DNA of 63,476 bases from Candidatus Rothia avicola (GTDB lineage Bacteria; Actinomycetota; Actinomycetes; Actinomycetales; Micrococcaceae). The stretch spans positions 1-63,476 of the forward strand of contig DXCN01000074.1 of the NCBI GenBank assembly GCA_019115985.1, written 5' to 3'. The notes under the pieces were generated by a model that saw only the letters and a list, made by a program, of their open reading frames with translations, searched no databases and was not told the origin of the DNA. Both the position numbers and the translations under genes were made by a program. Positions 1 through 9,944 of this stretch are shown piece by piece; the first letter of the stretch is position 1, and each line of letters starts with the position of its first letter.

Positions 1-2
1 CC

Positions 3-31
3 TTGACATAAATTATGCCGAATCTTTGAAT
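3..31 (+). promoter_or_regulatory. Probable sigma-70-type promoter of the cpaB-cpaE pair
   Basis: A perfect -35 hexamer TTGACA at 3-8 is followed after 17 bases by TTGAAT at 26-31, which matches four of six -10 positions. It would start transcription about 55 bases before the CpaB-like gene. The upstream context is cut off by the window edge. Confidence 0.45.
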
Positions 32-93
32 TTAATGCTCTGATTAGGGAAACTGCTGTCAACGAGGAAAACTTCCTGACTCAAAGAGGTGTC

Positions 94-741
94 ATGATAG
101 CTCAAGAAAATCTTGCTCCCCGTTTTAGAAAACCGGGGTTCCGCGATCCTAAGCTGCTGGCGGGCGTCCTAATTATTCTTCTCTCGGTGCTGGGCGTTGT
201 CGGCCTTGTCCGAGCTACTAATCAGACTCAGCCCTACTATGTTGCCAGTAAAGATATCGGTATCGGCGAAAAAATTACCACCGATAACGTGACAACTGCC
301 CAGGTCAAGCTAGGTGAATCAGCAGGTCTCTACCTTTCTGCGGAGCAAGTAATCGCTGACGAATCGGTAGCTACCCGTCCGCTAGCGGCAGGGGAGCTTC
401 TCTCACCCCGCTCGCTATCAACCGAGGTAAGCGATGGGCGCAGGCTCGTTACCCTGCTACTAGATCAGTACGCGGTAGCTGAATATGTTCCTGGCAACCG
501 GGTAGATATTTGGGTTGCCTACAAAACAGAGGGAGCCAACTCCTACGGTGATCCCGTGGTCATCGCAGAATCAGCCGAGGTGCATTCTGTAACGGCCCAA
601 GAATCTGTGCTTGGAGGGACCGGCCGTTCGGCTGTTGAGCTGTGGGTAAACCAGGACGTCCTGCCTACAGTCCTCGGCGCCACCAGCAAGGGAGCGGTCA
701 TCAGCCTGGTTCCGTCAGCTTACGTAACAGGAGGGAACTAA
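94..741 (+). CDS. SAF-domain Flp pilus assembly protein, CpaB/RcpC-like
   Basis: A 215-residue protein with a short cytoplasmic N-terminus, one membrane segment at about residues 21-40 (LLAGVLIILLSVLGVVGLV) and then a periplasmic-type SAF domain beginning near YYVASKDIGIGEKIT. This is the architecture of CpaB/RcpC proteins, which help assemble Tad/Flp pili at the cell surface. It is shorter than proteobacterial CpaB, as is usual in actinobacteria. Its stop codon overlaps the ATG of the CpaE-like gene by one base (TAATG), so the two are probably translationally coupled. The remaining Tad genes lie about 12 kb downstream. The family assignment is good; the exact role in the pilus is inferred. 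Confidence 0.8.
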   Translation: MIAQENLAPRFRKPGFRDPKLLAGVLIILLSVLGVVGLVRATNQTQPYYVASKDIGIGEKITTDNVTTAQVKLGESAGLYLSAEQVIADESVATRPLAAGELLSPRSLSTEVSDGRRLVTLLLDQYAVAEYVPGNRVDIWVAYKTEGANSYGDPVVIAESAEVHSVTAQESVLGGTGRSAVELWVNQDVLPTVLGATSKGAVISLVPSAYVTGGN

Positions 742-2123
742 TGCAGGTTCCTATCGTTGTTGTTGGCGATGAGGGCGGACGTTTCGTCTCAGCCATTGAA
801 TCTCAACGTGGCCAGGTGAGCGTGGTCAGGCATGTGCAGGATATCGGTGAAATGCTGGGACTTGCCCAAAGCGGCCTTGCCCGAGCTGTGCTGATCGTGA
901 CCGGGGGAGAAGAGCTCACTCTTTCCATGGTCAAATCCCTACACCACCTTGAGGTGGCAGTGTGTCTTGTCAACGACCAGGGAACCCCGCCACCTATAGA
1001 AGGCATCCACCCGGTTGATTCTCTAGCCGATACCGCCGAGATCGTTCGCGAGATCGAAAAGGCCGTTGATACCCTGCTGAATTCAGAGCAGACCGGTGAG
1101 CAGGCCAACCAGGCTCAGCACGAGGAGCCTGCCCTCTCTGCCCCGGCTCAAAGTCACCTCAAAAGGGGTGATGAAAAGCAGGACGCTCCTGCCCCCTCAC
1201 CTGCGGAAGGGAAAGTGGTAGCGGTGTGGGGCCCCTACGGTTCACCAGGACGTACCACCCTGGCCATCAACCTGGCAGCAGCCTATACAGAAATAGGGTA
1301 CTCGGTCTGCTTGGTGGACGCAGATACCTACGGGGCGTCCGTGGGAGCTGCTCTCGGCCTTACTGATGACTACTCAAGTCTCGCCCAACTCTGCCACCAC
1401 GCAGACCGTGGAGGCATAACCCAGCAACAGCTCAAAGAACTTACCCACACCGTCTCGCACCGCTCCCACTACTTTGACATCATCACCGGCATCAACCGGC
1501 CAGATCGCTGGGTAGAGGTGCGCTCAAACGCTCTCGACCTTGTACTCAATACACTGGTTTCAACATACGACCTGGTGGTTATTGATACTTCTTTCTGCCT
1601 TGAAGAAGACCCAGCCCTGAGCTTTGACGGTTTGACTCCCCAACGAAACGACGCAACCTTGACCAGTCTGGGGCGGGCTGACCACCTGATAGCTCTTGGC
1701 CTAGCAGATCTTGTGGGCGTACCGCGTCTTATCAAAGCCTACGACACCCTTGGCCAGGTGCTTGGGCCAGCCCTTGATGAAAGAATCAGCATTGTCTTCA
1801 ACCGCGTCCGTTCCGAGGCCCTAGGCCCATCTGCCCAGGCCGCCCTCGAACACTCCTGGGAGCGATTCGGGCCCAGCCTGCCCATAGCAGCTCAGCTACC
1901 AGAAGACAGCGCAACCGCTGATAAAGCCCGCCTAGCAGGAACAACAATTCTGGAAGCAGCCCCACAGACAGAACTGGCCCGCCAGCTACAGGCGCTCGCC
2001 GACGCTAGCCGAAATGCCCTAGGGATTGGAAAACCTGCCCCATCACTAGCGCCCCCTCCGGGCCCGAGCATGGTAGAAAAGAAGAAGCCCTGGGTGCGCT
2101 TTACCCGCCGCCCCCGCTCCTAA
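741..2123 (+). CDS. CpaE/MinD-like pilus assembly ATPase
   Basis: A 460-residue protein. The N-terminal ~130 residues look like a degenerate receiver domain. A low-complexity linker rich in Ala, Glu and Pro precedes a MinD/ParA-type P-loop domain with the variant Walker A GPYGSPGRTTLAINLA at about residues 164-180, in which Arg replaces the usual Lys before TT. It continues into LVDADTYG and VVIDTSF. Such CpaE-like ATPases localise Tad pilus machinery and are often mis-named septum-site proteins. The ATG at 741 was chosen because it overlaps the CpaB stop; a longer reading frame from 642 only reads antisense-like sequence within cpaB. The Arg substitution is common in actinobacterial CpaE proteins, so it is not read as inactivation. 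Confidence 0.8.
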   Translation: MQVPIVVVGDEGGRFVSAIESQRGQVSVVRHVQDIGEMLGLAQSGLARAVLIVTGGEELTLSMVKSLHHLEVAVCLVNDQGTPPPIEGIHPVDSLADTAEIVREIEKAVDTLLNSEQTGEQANQAQHEEPALSAPAQSHLKRGDEKQDAPAPSPAEGKVVAVWGPYGSPGRTTLAINLAAAYTEIGYSVCLVDADTYGASVGAALGLTDDYSSLAQLCHHADRGGITQQQLKELTHTVSHRSHYFDIITGINRPDRWVEVRSNALDLVLNTLVSTYDLVVIDTSFCLEEDPALSFDGLTPQRNDATLTSLGRADHLIALGLADLVGVPRLIKAYDTLGQVLGPALDERISIVFNRVRSEALGPSAQAALEHSWERFGPSLPIAAQLPEDSATADKARLAGTTILEAAPQTELARQLQALADASRNALGIGKPAPSLAPPPGPSMVEKKKPWVRFTRRPRS

Positions 2124-2153
2124 CCCACCCTGCCCAGACCACCAGGAGGCCCC

Positions 2154-3695
2154 TTGTCACTCACTGAAATCCTCATGCGCACCGGCGCTTACGGGCCGGG
2201 CGATATCGAGTGGCTCCACCTGCTCACTAACGAGTGGCAAATTATTGCAGATACCGGCTACTGCGACCTCATGCTCTGGGCGCCCCAAACCGACACCATC
2301 GAGGGCTACTTCTCCCTGTCCCAGCCGCTGCCGGCGTCCGCTGGGTTCATCAACCTCGCCCAGATTCGCCCCTCCACCACCCACACGGTTTTTCACACCG
2401 ACTGGGTCGGCAAAGAGCTCGATCCGGCCCTCTGCGAGCGGGCGGTGGCGAGCTGGAACAGTCAAACCCCCAAGACCCTCAATGACGAGCACAACCTCAC
2501 CGATATCGTCCTTGATACCGAGTTCATTCCGCTGATACGCAATGACAGACCTGTAGCCCTTTTGTCGGTCCACCGCGAGAGCCTGGGTACCCGAAAGCGC
2601 CAGAAAGCGGAACGGGTCTACCGAGACATCTCCCACCATCTTCTACAGATGGTCTCGCGCGGTGCCTGGCCCGAGTTCTCCGCTCCTGTTGGAACGGCCC
2701 ACGGCAACCCCCGTGTGAGCGACGGCTTGGTCATGCTTGATACGGACGGACGGGTTACCTACGCTTCACCTAATGCTCTGTCTATCTACAAGCGTCTCAA
2801 CTACGCAGGTGACATGCTCGGTGCTAGCCTACTCGATATCACCCGGGCCCTGCTATCTGCCGGTGAGAAGGCGGACGAAACCCTACCCCTGGTTCTTACC
2901 GGGCGCATGCCCTGGCGCGCAGAAATCAAAGCCAACCGCAAAAACGTCACCTTCCGGGCTATACCCCTGCGCCGTTTTTCACGTCTGGGCGAAGAACGCT
3001 ACGGGGCCCTGCTACTCTGCCGCGACGTCACCGAGCTGCGTCGCCGAGAGCAAGAAATGATGTCAAAAGACGCTACTATCCGCGAAATCCACCACCGGGT
3101 TAAAAATAATCTCCAAACAGTCTCAGCCCTGCTTCGCCTGCAATCGAGACGCATGACTACCCCCGAAGCGAAGGAAGGCCTGGAACAGGCGATGCGCCGT
3201 GTCTCCACTATCGCGCTGGTGCACGATGCCCTCTCCCAGGGGCTAACTCAGGATGTAGACTTTGATGACCTCATTAGCCGACAGTTTAGGCTTGCTGCCG
3301 AGCTTGCCTCGCCAGGGCAGCACGTTGCCACCCGGATCGAGGGGTCTTTCGGGAAGCTACCCAGCCAAATTGCCACCCCTCTTGCCCTTGTTATTAATGA
3401 GGTTGTAGCTAACGCGGTAGAACACGGTTTAGCTGGAGAAACTGGTACCGTGACTCTCGGTTGTCAGCATCGCTATTCAGAGGGGCAAGAGCACAGCATT
3501 ATTGTGACGGTTCAAGATAGCGGCCCCGGAATTAGCGCCGAAAAAATTAGAGAGCTAGAGGGAACTGGCAGCGGAACCGGTCTAGGGACTCAAATTGTTA
3601 AAACCCTGGTAGCCAGCGAGCTCAACGGTACTATTCACTGGAGTCTTGCTCCTGAAGGCGGAACACTGGTGATAATTGAAGCTGCCATCGTGTAG
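2154..3695 (+). CDS. pdtaS: Cytosolic sensor histidine kinase, PdtaS type
   Basis: A 513-residue kinase without membrane segments. It has an N-terminal GAF-like region, a PAS domain around residues 185-295 (DTDGRVTYASPNALSIYKR) and a HisKA_2 dimerisation helix with SKDATIREIHHRVKNNLQ at 304-321; the candidate phosphorylated His is 313. The ATPase domain has N-box NEVVANAVEHG, DSGPGIS and GTGLGTQIVKT. This matches mycobacterial PdtaS (Rv3220c), which phosphorylates the ANTAR anti-terminator PdtaR, and the whiB1 neighbour reproduces the Rv3219-Rv3220c pairing. Start is TTG at 2154, behind AGGAGG with a 6-base gap. No PdtaR gene is in the window. Confidence 0.9.
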   Translation: MSLTEILMRTGAYGPGDIEWLHLLTNEWQIIADTGYCDLMLWAPQTDTIEGYFSLSQPLPASAGFINLAQIRPSTTHTVFHTDWVGKELDPALCERAVASWNSQTPKTLNDEHNLTDIVLDTEFIPLIRNDRPVALLSVHRESLGTRKRQKAERVYRDISHHLLQMVSRGAWPEFSAPVGTAHGNPRVSDGLVMLDTDGRVTYASPNALSIYKRLNYAGDMLGASLLDITRALLSAGEKADETLPLVLTGRMPWRAEIKANRKNVTFRAIPLRRFSRLGEERYGALLLCRDVTELRRREQEMMSKDATIREIHHRVKNNLQTVSALLRLQSRRMTTPEAKEGLEQAMRRVSTIALVHDALSQGLTQDVDFDDLISRQFRLAAELASPGQHVATRIEGSFGKLPSQIATPLALVINEVVANAVEHGLAGETGTVTLGCQHRYSEGQEHSIIVTVQDSGPGISAEKIRELEGTGSGTGLGTQIVKTLVASELNGTIHWSLAPEGGTLVIIEAAIV

Positions 3696-3710
3696 CTAAA
3701 GAAAAGCTGC

Positions 3711-3753
3711 ATAAAAAAGGAGGGGCGAACCGGTACACCGGTTTGCCCCTCCT
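3711..3753 (-). terminator. Rho-independent terminator of whiB1
   Basis: Inverted repeat 3718-3753 with arms AGGAGGGGC(G)AACCGGT and CCGGTTTGCCCCTCCT around a 3-4 base loop. Read on the minus strand it is followed by TTTTTTAT, so it terminates whiB1. On the plus strand it lacks a T-run but could still stop pdtaS transcripts. Confidence 0.85.
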
Positions 3754-3778
3754 AAAGAACACTTACATGAAGTTGCTA

Positions 3779-4027
3779 CTATGAGGCCCTGCGGGCTCGG
3801 GCAGCACGTCGCTTCATAGCGCGACGCTCATCTTCACTCATACCGCCCCACACACCAGAATCCTGGCCTGTTTCGATAGCCCACTGCAGGCAGGTATCCA
3901 TCACAGTGCAGCTGCGGCAGACATTCTTAGCCTCTTCAATCTGAAGAAGGGCGGGCCCGGTGTTTCCTACGGGGAAAAAGAGTTCAGGGTCTTTCTCAAG
4001 ACAAGCAGCACGGCTACGCCAATCCAT
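3779..4027 (-). CDS. whiB1: WhiB-family iron-sulfur regulator, WhiB1-like
   Basis: An 82-residue Wbl protein. Four cysteines (AACLEKD, NVCRSC, DTCLQW) are arranged to hold a [4Fe-4S] cluster, and the turn GVWGGMSEDERR is followed by a basic tail KRRAARARR. It is nearly colinear with mycobacterial WhiB1, an essential nitric-oxide-sensitive regulator that binds the housekeeping sigma factor. The second ATG at 4027 is preferred over the one at 4033: it gives a 9-base distance to AGGAG and matches WhiB1 length. It lies tail-to-tail with pdtaS across a shared terminator, an arrangement conserved in actinobacteria. Confidence 0.93.
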   Translation of the reverse strand: MDWRSRAACLEKDPELFFPVGNTGPALLQIEEAKNVCRSCTVMDTCLQWAIETGQDSGVWGGMSEDERRAMKRRAARARRAS

Positions 4028-4314
4028 TAGCATGCTCTCCTATAGGGTTTACCGGATTAAAGCTGAGGCAAAGTAGCTCAGCAACTAACAAAAAAATCTG
4101 GCCCCTTTCCTAGAAGGAGCCAAACTTGAACCTCAATAACTTTCCCACGATATGGGGCGTCATACAAGGGGGTTGTGAGCGAAAATCTGCTTGCAGCCCT
4201 GAGGTAAATATCACAGGCGGGCGCATAAAGGGGTGCTGGGGTGAGAGGTGACACTCCCGGGTGCCTATTCTAGATAGGAGACCCCTTCTTAGTGCATAGA
4301 GAAATGAGATAGAC

Positions 4315-4698
4315 GTGGCTTCTTCCAGCATTTCAGCCCTTCCAGTTCCCGTGAAAATATTGGTTGGGCTGAGCCTTCTTCAGGCCCTGTATCTAGTGGT
4401 TACTGCTCTGATCGGGACTTTCGCTTCTGCCGATATTGGGGGAGCGTCAGTTATTGCCTCCTTTTATTTCATTATTGCCCTGGCTCTCGCTGTGGGTGCT
4501 GTAGCAGTGTGGCGGGCCCAGCGTTTTGGGCAACCTCTTGTGCTTGTCTGGCAACTCTTTGCAGTCATCATCGGCGTTCAAACTACACTGGGCGGAGATT
4601 ACCCGGTAGGGTTAGCAACGGTAAGCATAAGCGGAGCTGTCATCCTGCTACTTTTCACCCGCTCTACTCTTGAACATCTGGCTCCTTCCTCCCGGTAA
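4315..4698 (+). CDS. Small four-helix membrane protein of unknown function
   Basis: A 127-residue hydrophobic protein with about four membrane segments: ILVGLSLLQALYLVVTALIG, VIASFYFIIALALAVGAVAV, LVLVWQLFAVIIGVQ and VSISGAVILLLFT. It starts with GTG at 4315 and has no strong ribosome-binding site. No recognised domain was seen; it resembles generic small actinobacterial integral membrane proteins. Its 3' end overlaps the convergent FtsK-family gene by 35 bases, so antisense interference at the tails is possible. Confidence 0.6.
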   Translation: MASSSISALPVPVKILVGLSLLQALYLVVTALIGTFASADIGGASVIASFYFIIALALAVGAVAVWRAQRFGQPLVLVWQLFAVIIGVQTTLGGDYPVGLATVSISGAVILLLFTRSTLEHLAPSSR

Positions 4699-7600
4699 CC
4701 TGTTCATCAGGTAAGGCTGTCTGAAAAGCCGTAACAGTTGCATGATCAATGATGACTCCCCGCCCAGCCGGGAGCTGGCCGTAAGTTTTAAGGTCAAGGG
4801 GGAGAGGTACGCCCGGGTAGAAGGACATGTCTGCGGAGCTATGCGGGGTAAGCACGATACCCGTAGAGGTACCGCTGAGGGCAGCAAGAATCGGTGAGCT
4901 ACTCCACCGCGGCCAGGGGGTATAGGTCACGACAACAGACCCAAACTTTTCTTTCTGGGCCAGTATCGTCTGCTGTATATCGTGGTTGAGTTTATCAAGG
5001 TCGTCGATGAGCAGAATGGGGCGGAGCCCCAGACTCTCGCTCCGTGCAAGAGCTTGACTGATATCTTCTGCTGTAGTGCCGGTATCCGACGAGATAGCAA
5101 TGAAGAAATACTCAGGATTAGCTTGGACGAGGGTCTTAAGTAGACTCGTTTTTCCGGATCCCCTCGGGCCGCTGACGCTGATAAATCCACCTCGCAAAGG
5201 CGGGGTAAAGGCTACCGAGCCGTTCCTGAGTACTCCGCAGGCGAGCGCGCCGGCGTGGGGCTTGGCTGCTGACGGGAGGGAGCTGACCGGGGAGCGCAAG
5301 GGGAGCGGACGCCAGGAAAGCCAGTATCGGTGGGAGTCGCTTAACAGGTGGTTAGGGCCTTGCCGAGACCCGATCTTTGGGGCAGCTAGCGGAGCACTGA
5401 GCTCTGTCCAAGCAAGTGTACCTGCCTGTACTTTTCCTTCTGATACGTCATAGATAACCTTTCCTTCTATCGCAAACTGCCCGCTGCCCGGCAGAGTGTA
5501 ATCCCTAGTGTGGGTACGGAGAGGGTCATTCTCAACAGCAATTCGAGTCATGAAGGTGTGCTCAAAGATGTGCTGGTACTTACCTCGTACACCTGTTACT
5601 GAAGTACAGAAAACCTGAACTGTTGGGTGATCACCCAAGTTGAGAACCTGCTGCAGATGAGCTTCTGCAGCCGGGTACCGTTGGAGCATATCTAGCAGTG
5701 TTTCTAGCGTATCTATGATGAGGAGCTGGCCCGGTCCTGGGACTTCTGCGCAGCAGGCTAGAAGATGCTGAAGATAGTTGGAATCCTGGTAGGTAAAGAC
5801 GTCAAACTGTTCTGCGTATTCTTTGCCCCAGCTGCGTATTTCCCGTGCGCGCTGTTCTGACGGCGTAAGACATAATACGGCGTACCCTTGAATGAGGGCT
5901 TGAAGGAGGGTCGCCCGAAGCGCAGGTATCCACTCGTTGCTGCCTCCCTGTACTAAAATCGGGCCATCTTCCGCCGACCAGATAAAGGGGGCTTGAAACC
6001 CTAGTTCTGCTATTTCGTACTGACCGAGCAATAGGGCAAAGGGAGCAGCAGACTCCGGCAAATCTGTATGACAAGGAGCTGAGAGTGATGCCGGAATCGG
6101 CTGATAGGTCGGTAGCTGATGTGCATTCCGGTAGGCCTGGTGGATAGCCGTATTGGTGGCATCGAGTTCTGCATCGCTCAGAGCCTGACAACTGGTGGGC
6201 TCCTGAGAACCAGGCAAATCGAGCACAAAACGCGCTTGGCATCGTCCTTGGTGCTCTTGCCTGTAAAGTCCCGTGATTAAAGGAGCTTGAAATTCAACCA
6301 TCTCATTATCTGCACTCCGTAGAAGGCCCCGCCCCGGGAAGCGAGCAGAGATATGAGAAGCTTCTTCCGAGCCTAGAACATTGAAAGATTCCTGGGCAGA
6401 ACTTACTCTAAGGCACATCACCGTTGAGATATTTGCCCTGATATCGGGAGAAATTGCTCCCTGCGGGCGCTGGGTAGCTAGGACGAGGTGGTAACCCAGT
6501 GACCTGCCAATCGTAGCTATCTTCATCATTTCGCTCATGATATCTGGGTAATCATCGACAAGCATGCGAAACTCATCGATGCAGATAATTAGCTCTGGGA
6601 AATCAGGTGCTGTGCGGGCGTTTCTACAGAGGTCAATGTAATCGTTATAGGAACTGACGCCCAGCTGCTTCCAGACCTGCTTGCGGTGGGTAAGGTCTGC
6701 CCGCAAGAACTTCATAGTGCGCATTAGCTGAGACGCGTCAAGGTCAGAGATGAGCGAAACACAATGGGGTAGAGACGCTAGAGGGCCTAAACCAGCACCA
6801 CCTTTAAAATCTATGAGGACGAAAGAAAGACGCTGAGGCGGGTAGGTAAGGGCAGTAGACCATAGCAGGGAACGAAGAAGCTGGGACTTGCCTGAACCTG
6901 TAGTCCCTGCACAGAGAAAATGCGGGCCATGATGCACAAGGCCGAGTTTTAGGTCATCGTTACTTTCACATGCTAGCCCCGCATACATAAAGATCTCTTC
7001 TGCCCACAGATTCCTCGGCTGGTTACCCTCCGGCAGCTCAGGGAGAGCATAAGCAGGTAGTTGAGAAGTATTCGTTGCTGCAACGCTAACTCTCTGGAGA
7101 AGAGAGGATGTAGTGACTCTTCCCAAGTTCGCCAGGAGAGCGCAGTAACGCTCTTCGTTGATTCCGTCTAAAACGACGTCGTACCAGCTCGTTGACTGAG
7201 AAAAGAGCTCTGCGGACTCTCTATGATCCCCTTTGTCGGCTAAGGGAAAGGGGAGAAGCTCTGGAGGTAAGGACGGCGGCAGATAGGAGCACACCAAAAA
7301 ACCTGTTTCTAAACTACTGAGCTCTGCAGGAGACACCGTGCACCCGTTTGTTGCTGCAAGAAGCGGGTCAATGAGACGCAAAAACCAAGTAGCCTCCTGC
7401 TCCTGAACAAGAAGGTAGACCGGCTGATTCTGAGCTAAGAGCTGGTAGAGGGCTAAACGCTGGGTCGAAAGAGGAAGCCCAGAGACTAGGGGTGCGAGTT
7501 CTTCTACGCTTATGACATAAGGGGCTCCCTGGACTTCAGGGAGGCTCCCTAGTTCACGTTGCTTGCCCCTAACCCGTATAGGCCGGGTGCCGCGTCCTAC

Positions 7601-8425
7601 CACGATGCCTGTATCAGCATGGATCTGGTCAGCCCCGCGGTAGTGGGCTATCGCTTGCTCTTCCTTCCGAGCAAGCTGCGTTATCTGACGGCGCACAGAG
7701 GATCTTTCGCGCCCCTGAGAAAAAGCGTGAAGTCCCATTAAGAGTGAGGACCCACAGGCCATGAGAAGAACAAGCCACAGCTGGGTAAACCAGGCAATCA
7801 GAAGGCCCACAATGAGAGGTAGAACCATCGTTGCTACCAGTAGCAGCTTGGACTTCGGGGCGGGAGCATCAATGTCTTGAACTACCGGATCACGAAAGAG
7901 GGGAGCGCGGTACTCATACTGGTCAAGCACAAGGACGCTCCTGCCCAGAATAAATTTTTCCCCAACCTCAAGTTTGCGGCGTGAGCCCTCGCTCGAGAAG
8001 TACACGCCGCTAGCCGTCACCTCTAGGAAGCCCTCAATCGGTGCAAGCGCTGGGTCGTCAATTGTGAGCAGGGAGGCCTGCCTACCAATTTCCCAGCTAC
8101 CTCGAGACAGCGGAAACTGAGAATGAGAATCTGGCCCGTGCACCACACGTAAGGTAAACAGGGCCTTCTCATCTGGGGAAGGAAGAATTGTTGCAGAAGG
8201 TGCAGGGGGCAAGACTGTGAGCTGGGCGCCACTAGTCCAGGGGTGCTGGCCGGGAGTGAGCTCCCTGATATCTTGCCCCTGAACACTCCAACTGAAATTA
8301 TTGCTACCCCACACATGAGAGAGTTCTCGGTGGATATCTACCCCAGTTGTACCGGGCGAATAATCAAGCTCCACTGTTCGGTAAGATCCCGCCGGTGGCT
8401 GCTGGACGCGCACTAAAAGCTTCAT
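4664..8425 (-). CDS. EssC/EccC-like FHA-FtsK/SpoIIIE ATPase
   Basis: A 1253-residue membrane ATPase. An N-terminal ~80-residue beta-rich region is followed by an FHA-like domain (~80-180). Two membrane helices sit near 185-230 (LLLVATMVLPLIVGLLIAWF, LWLVLLMACGSSLLMGLHAF). ATPase 1 has GTTGSGKSQLLRSLL near residue 513, LIDFKGGAGL and LIICIDEF. A second ATPase-like region near 825 has only GGSNEWIP where a P-loop is expected, and a third has SGPRGSGKTSLLKTL near 1090. This is the plan of type VII secretion motor proteins EssC/EccC. No WXG100 protein, YukC or other ESX partner is seen nearby. Start ATG 8425 follows AGGTGG with good spacing; the longer frame from 8455 lacks one. Confidence 0.8.
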   Translation of the reverse strand: MKLLVRVQQPPAGSYRTVELDYSPGTTGVDIHRELSHVWGSNNFSWSVQGQDIRELTPGQHPWTSGAQLTVLPPAPSATILPSPDEKALFTLRVVHGPDSHSQFPLSRGSWEIGRQASLLTIDDPALAPIEGFLEVTASGVYFSSEGSRRKLEVGEKFILGRSVLVLDQYEYRAPLFRDPVVQDIDAPAPKSKLLLVATMVLPLIVGLLIAWFTQLWLVLLMACGSSLLMGLHAFSQGRERSSVRRQITQLARKEEQAIAHYRGADQIHADTGIVVGRGTRPIRVRGKQRELGSLPEVQGAPYVISVEELAPLVSGLPLSTQRLALYQLLAQNQPVYLLVQEQEATWFLRLIDPLLAATNGCTVSPAELSSLETGFLVCSYLPPSLPPELLPFPLADKGDHRESAELFSQSTSWYDVVLDGINEERYCALLANLGRVTTSSLLQRVSVAATNTSQLPAYALPELPEGNQPRNLWAEEIFMYAGLACESNDDLKLGLVHHGPHFLCAGTTGSGKSQLLRSLLWSTALTYPPQRLSFVLIDFKGGAGLGPLASLPHCVSLISDLDASQLMRTMKFLRADLTHRKQVWKQLGVSSYNDYIDLCRNARTAPDFPELIICIDEFRMLVDDYPDIMSEMMKIATIGRSLGYHLVLATQRPQGAISPDIRANISTVMCLRVSSAQESFNVLGSEEASHISARFPGRGLLRSADNEMVEFQAPLITGLYRQEHQGRCQARFVLDLPGSQEPTSCQALSDAELDATNTAIHQAYRNAHQLPTYQPIPASLSAPCHTDLPESAAPFALLLGQYEIAELGFQAPFIWSAEDGPILVQGGSNEWIPALRATLLQALIQGYAVLCLTPSEQRAREIRSWGKEYAEQFDVFTYQDSNYLQHLLACCAEVPGPGQLLIIDTLETLLDMLQRYPAAEAHLQQVLNLGDHPTVQVFCTSVTGVRGKYQHIFEHTFMTRIAVENDPLRTHTRDYTLPGSGQFAIEGKVIYDVSEGKVQAGTLAWTELSAPLAAPKIGSRQGPNHLLSDSHRYWLSWRPLPLRSPVSSLPSAAKPHAGALACGVLRNGSVAFTPPLRGGFISVSGPRGSGKTSLLKTLVQANPEYFFIAISSDTGTTAEDISQALARSESLGLRPILLIDDLDKLNHDIQQTILAQKEKFGSVVVTYTPWPRWSSSPILAALSGTSTGIVLTPHSSADMSFYPGVPLPLDLKTYGQLPAGRGVIIDHATVTAFQTALPDEQVTGRKEPDVQE

Positions 8426-8751
8426 AAAGCCACCTAAATCCTGGAAACCTGCCAATGCAAGGGCACAAAACTGAAAAACAAACTCTCACCATTGTTTTTC
8501 TGTCTCTCCGCGAAAAAAGTTGAGGTTCCTCTGCACACAGCACTAGAACAGGGGAGGACCGGGGAATAATCACATGATCTTTACAGCCTGTTAGCGGGTA
8601 GTAGCCGACTATATCCGGTACTTTTGTTATTGACTGTGTTTACCTTGCGTGCAAGGAACACACCGAAGTTAAGCTTCTACGCTGTAGTAGCAGAGCACGG
8701 TTGCCAGACTCCCCACGATAGCTGTGCAACCCCTAACAAGGAGTATGTTAA
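8426..8751. other. Divergent intergenic region with a 14-bp palindrome
   Basis: 326 bases without a gene, between the EssC-like gene (leftward) and glf (rightward). It holds a perfect palindrome CCTTGCGTGCAAGG at 8643-8656 just downstream of TTGACT at 8630-8635. It may be an operator or a promoter element for the galactan genes. No RNA gene is recognisable. Confidence 0.35.
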
Positions 8752-9939
<1,188 letters not shown>

Positions 9940-9944
9940 AACTT

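Noticed and set aside
642-740. Longer N-terminus for the CpaE-like protein
   Set aside because: These 33 codons overlap cpaB out of frame; the ATG at 741 overlapping the cpaB stop is the natural start.
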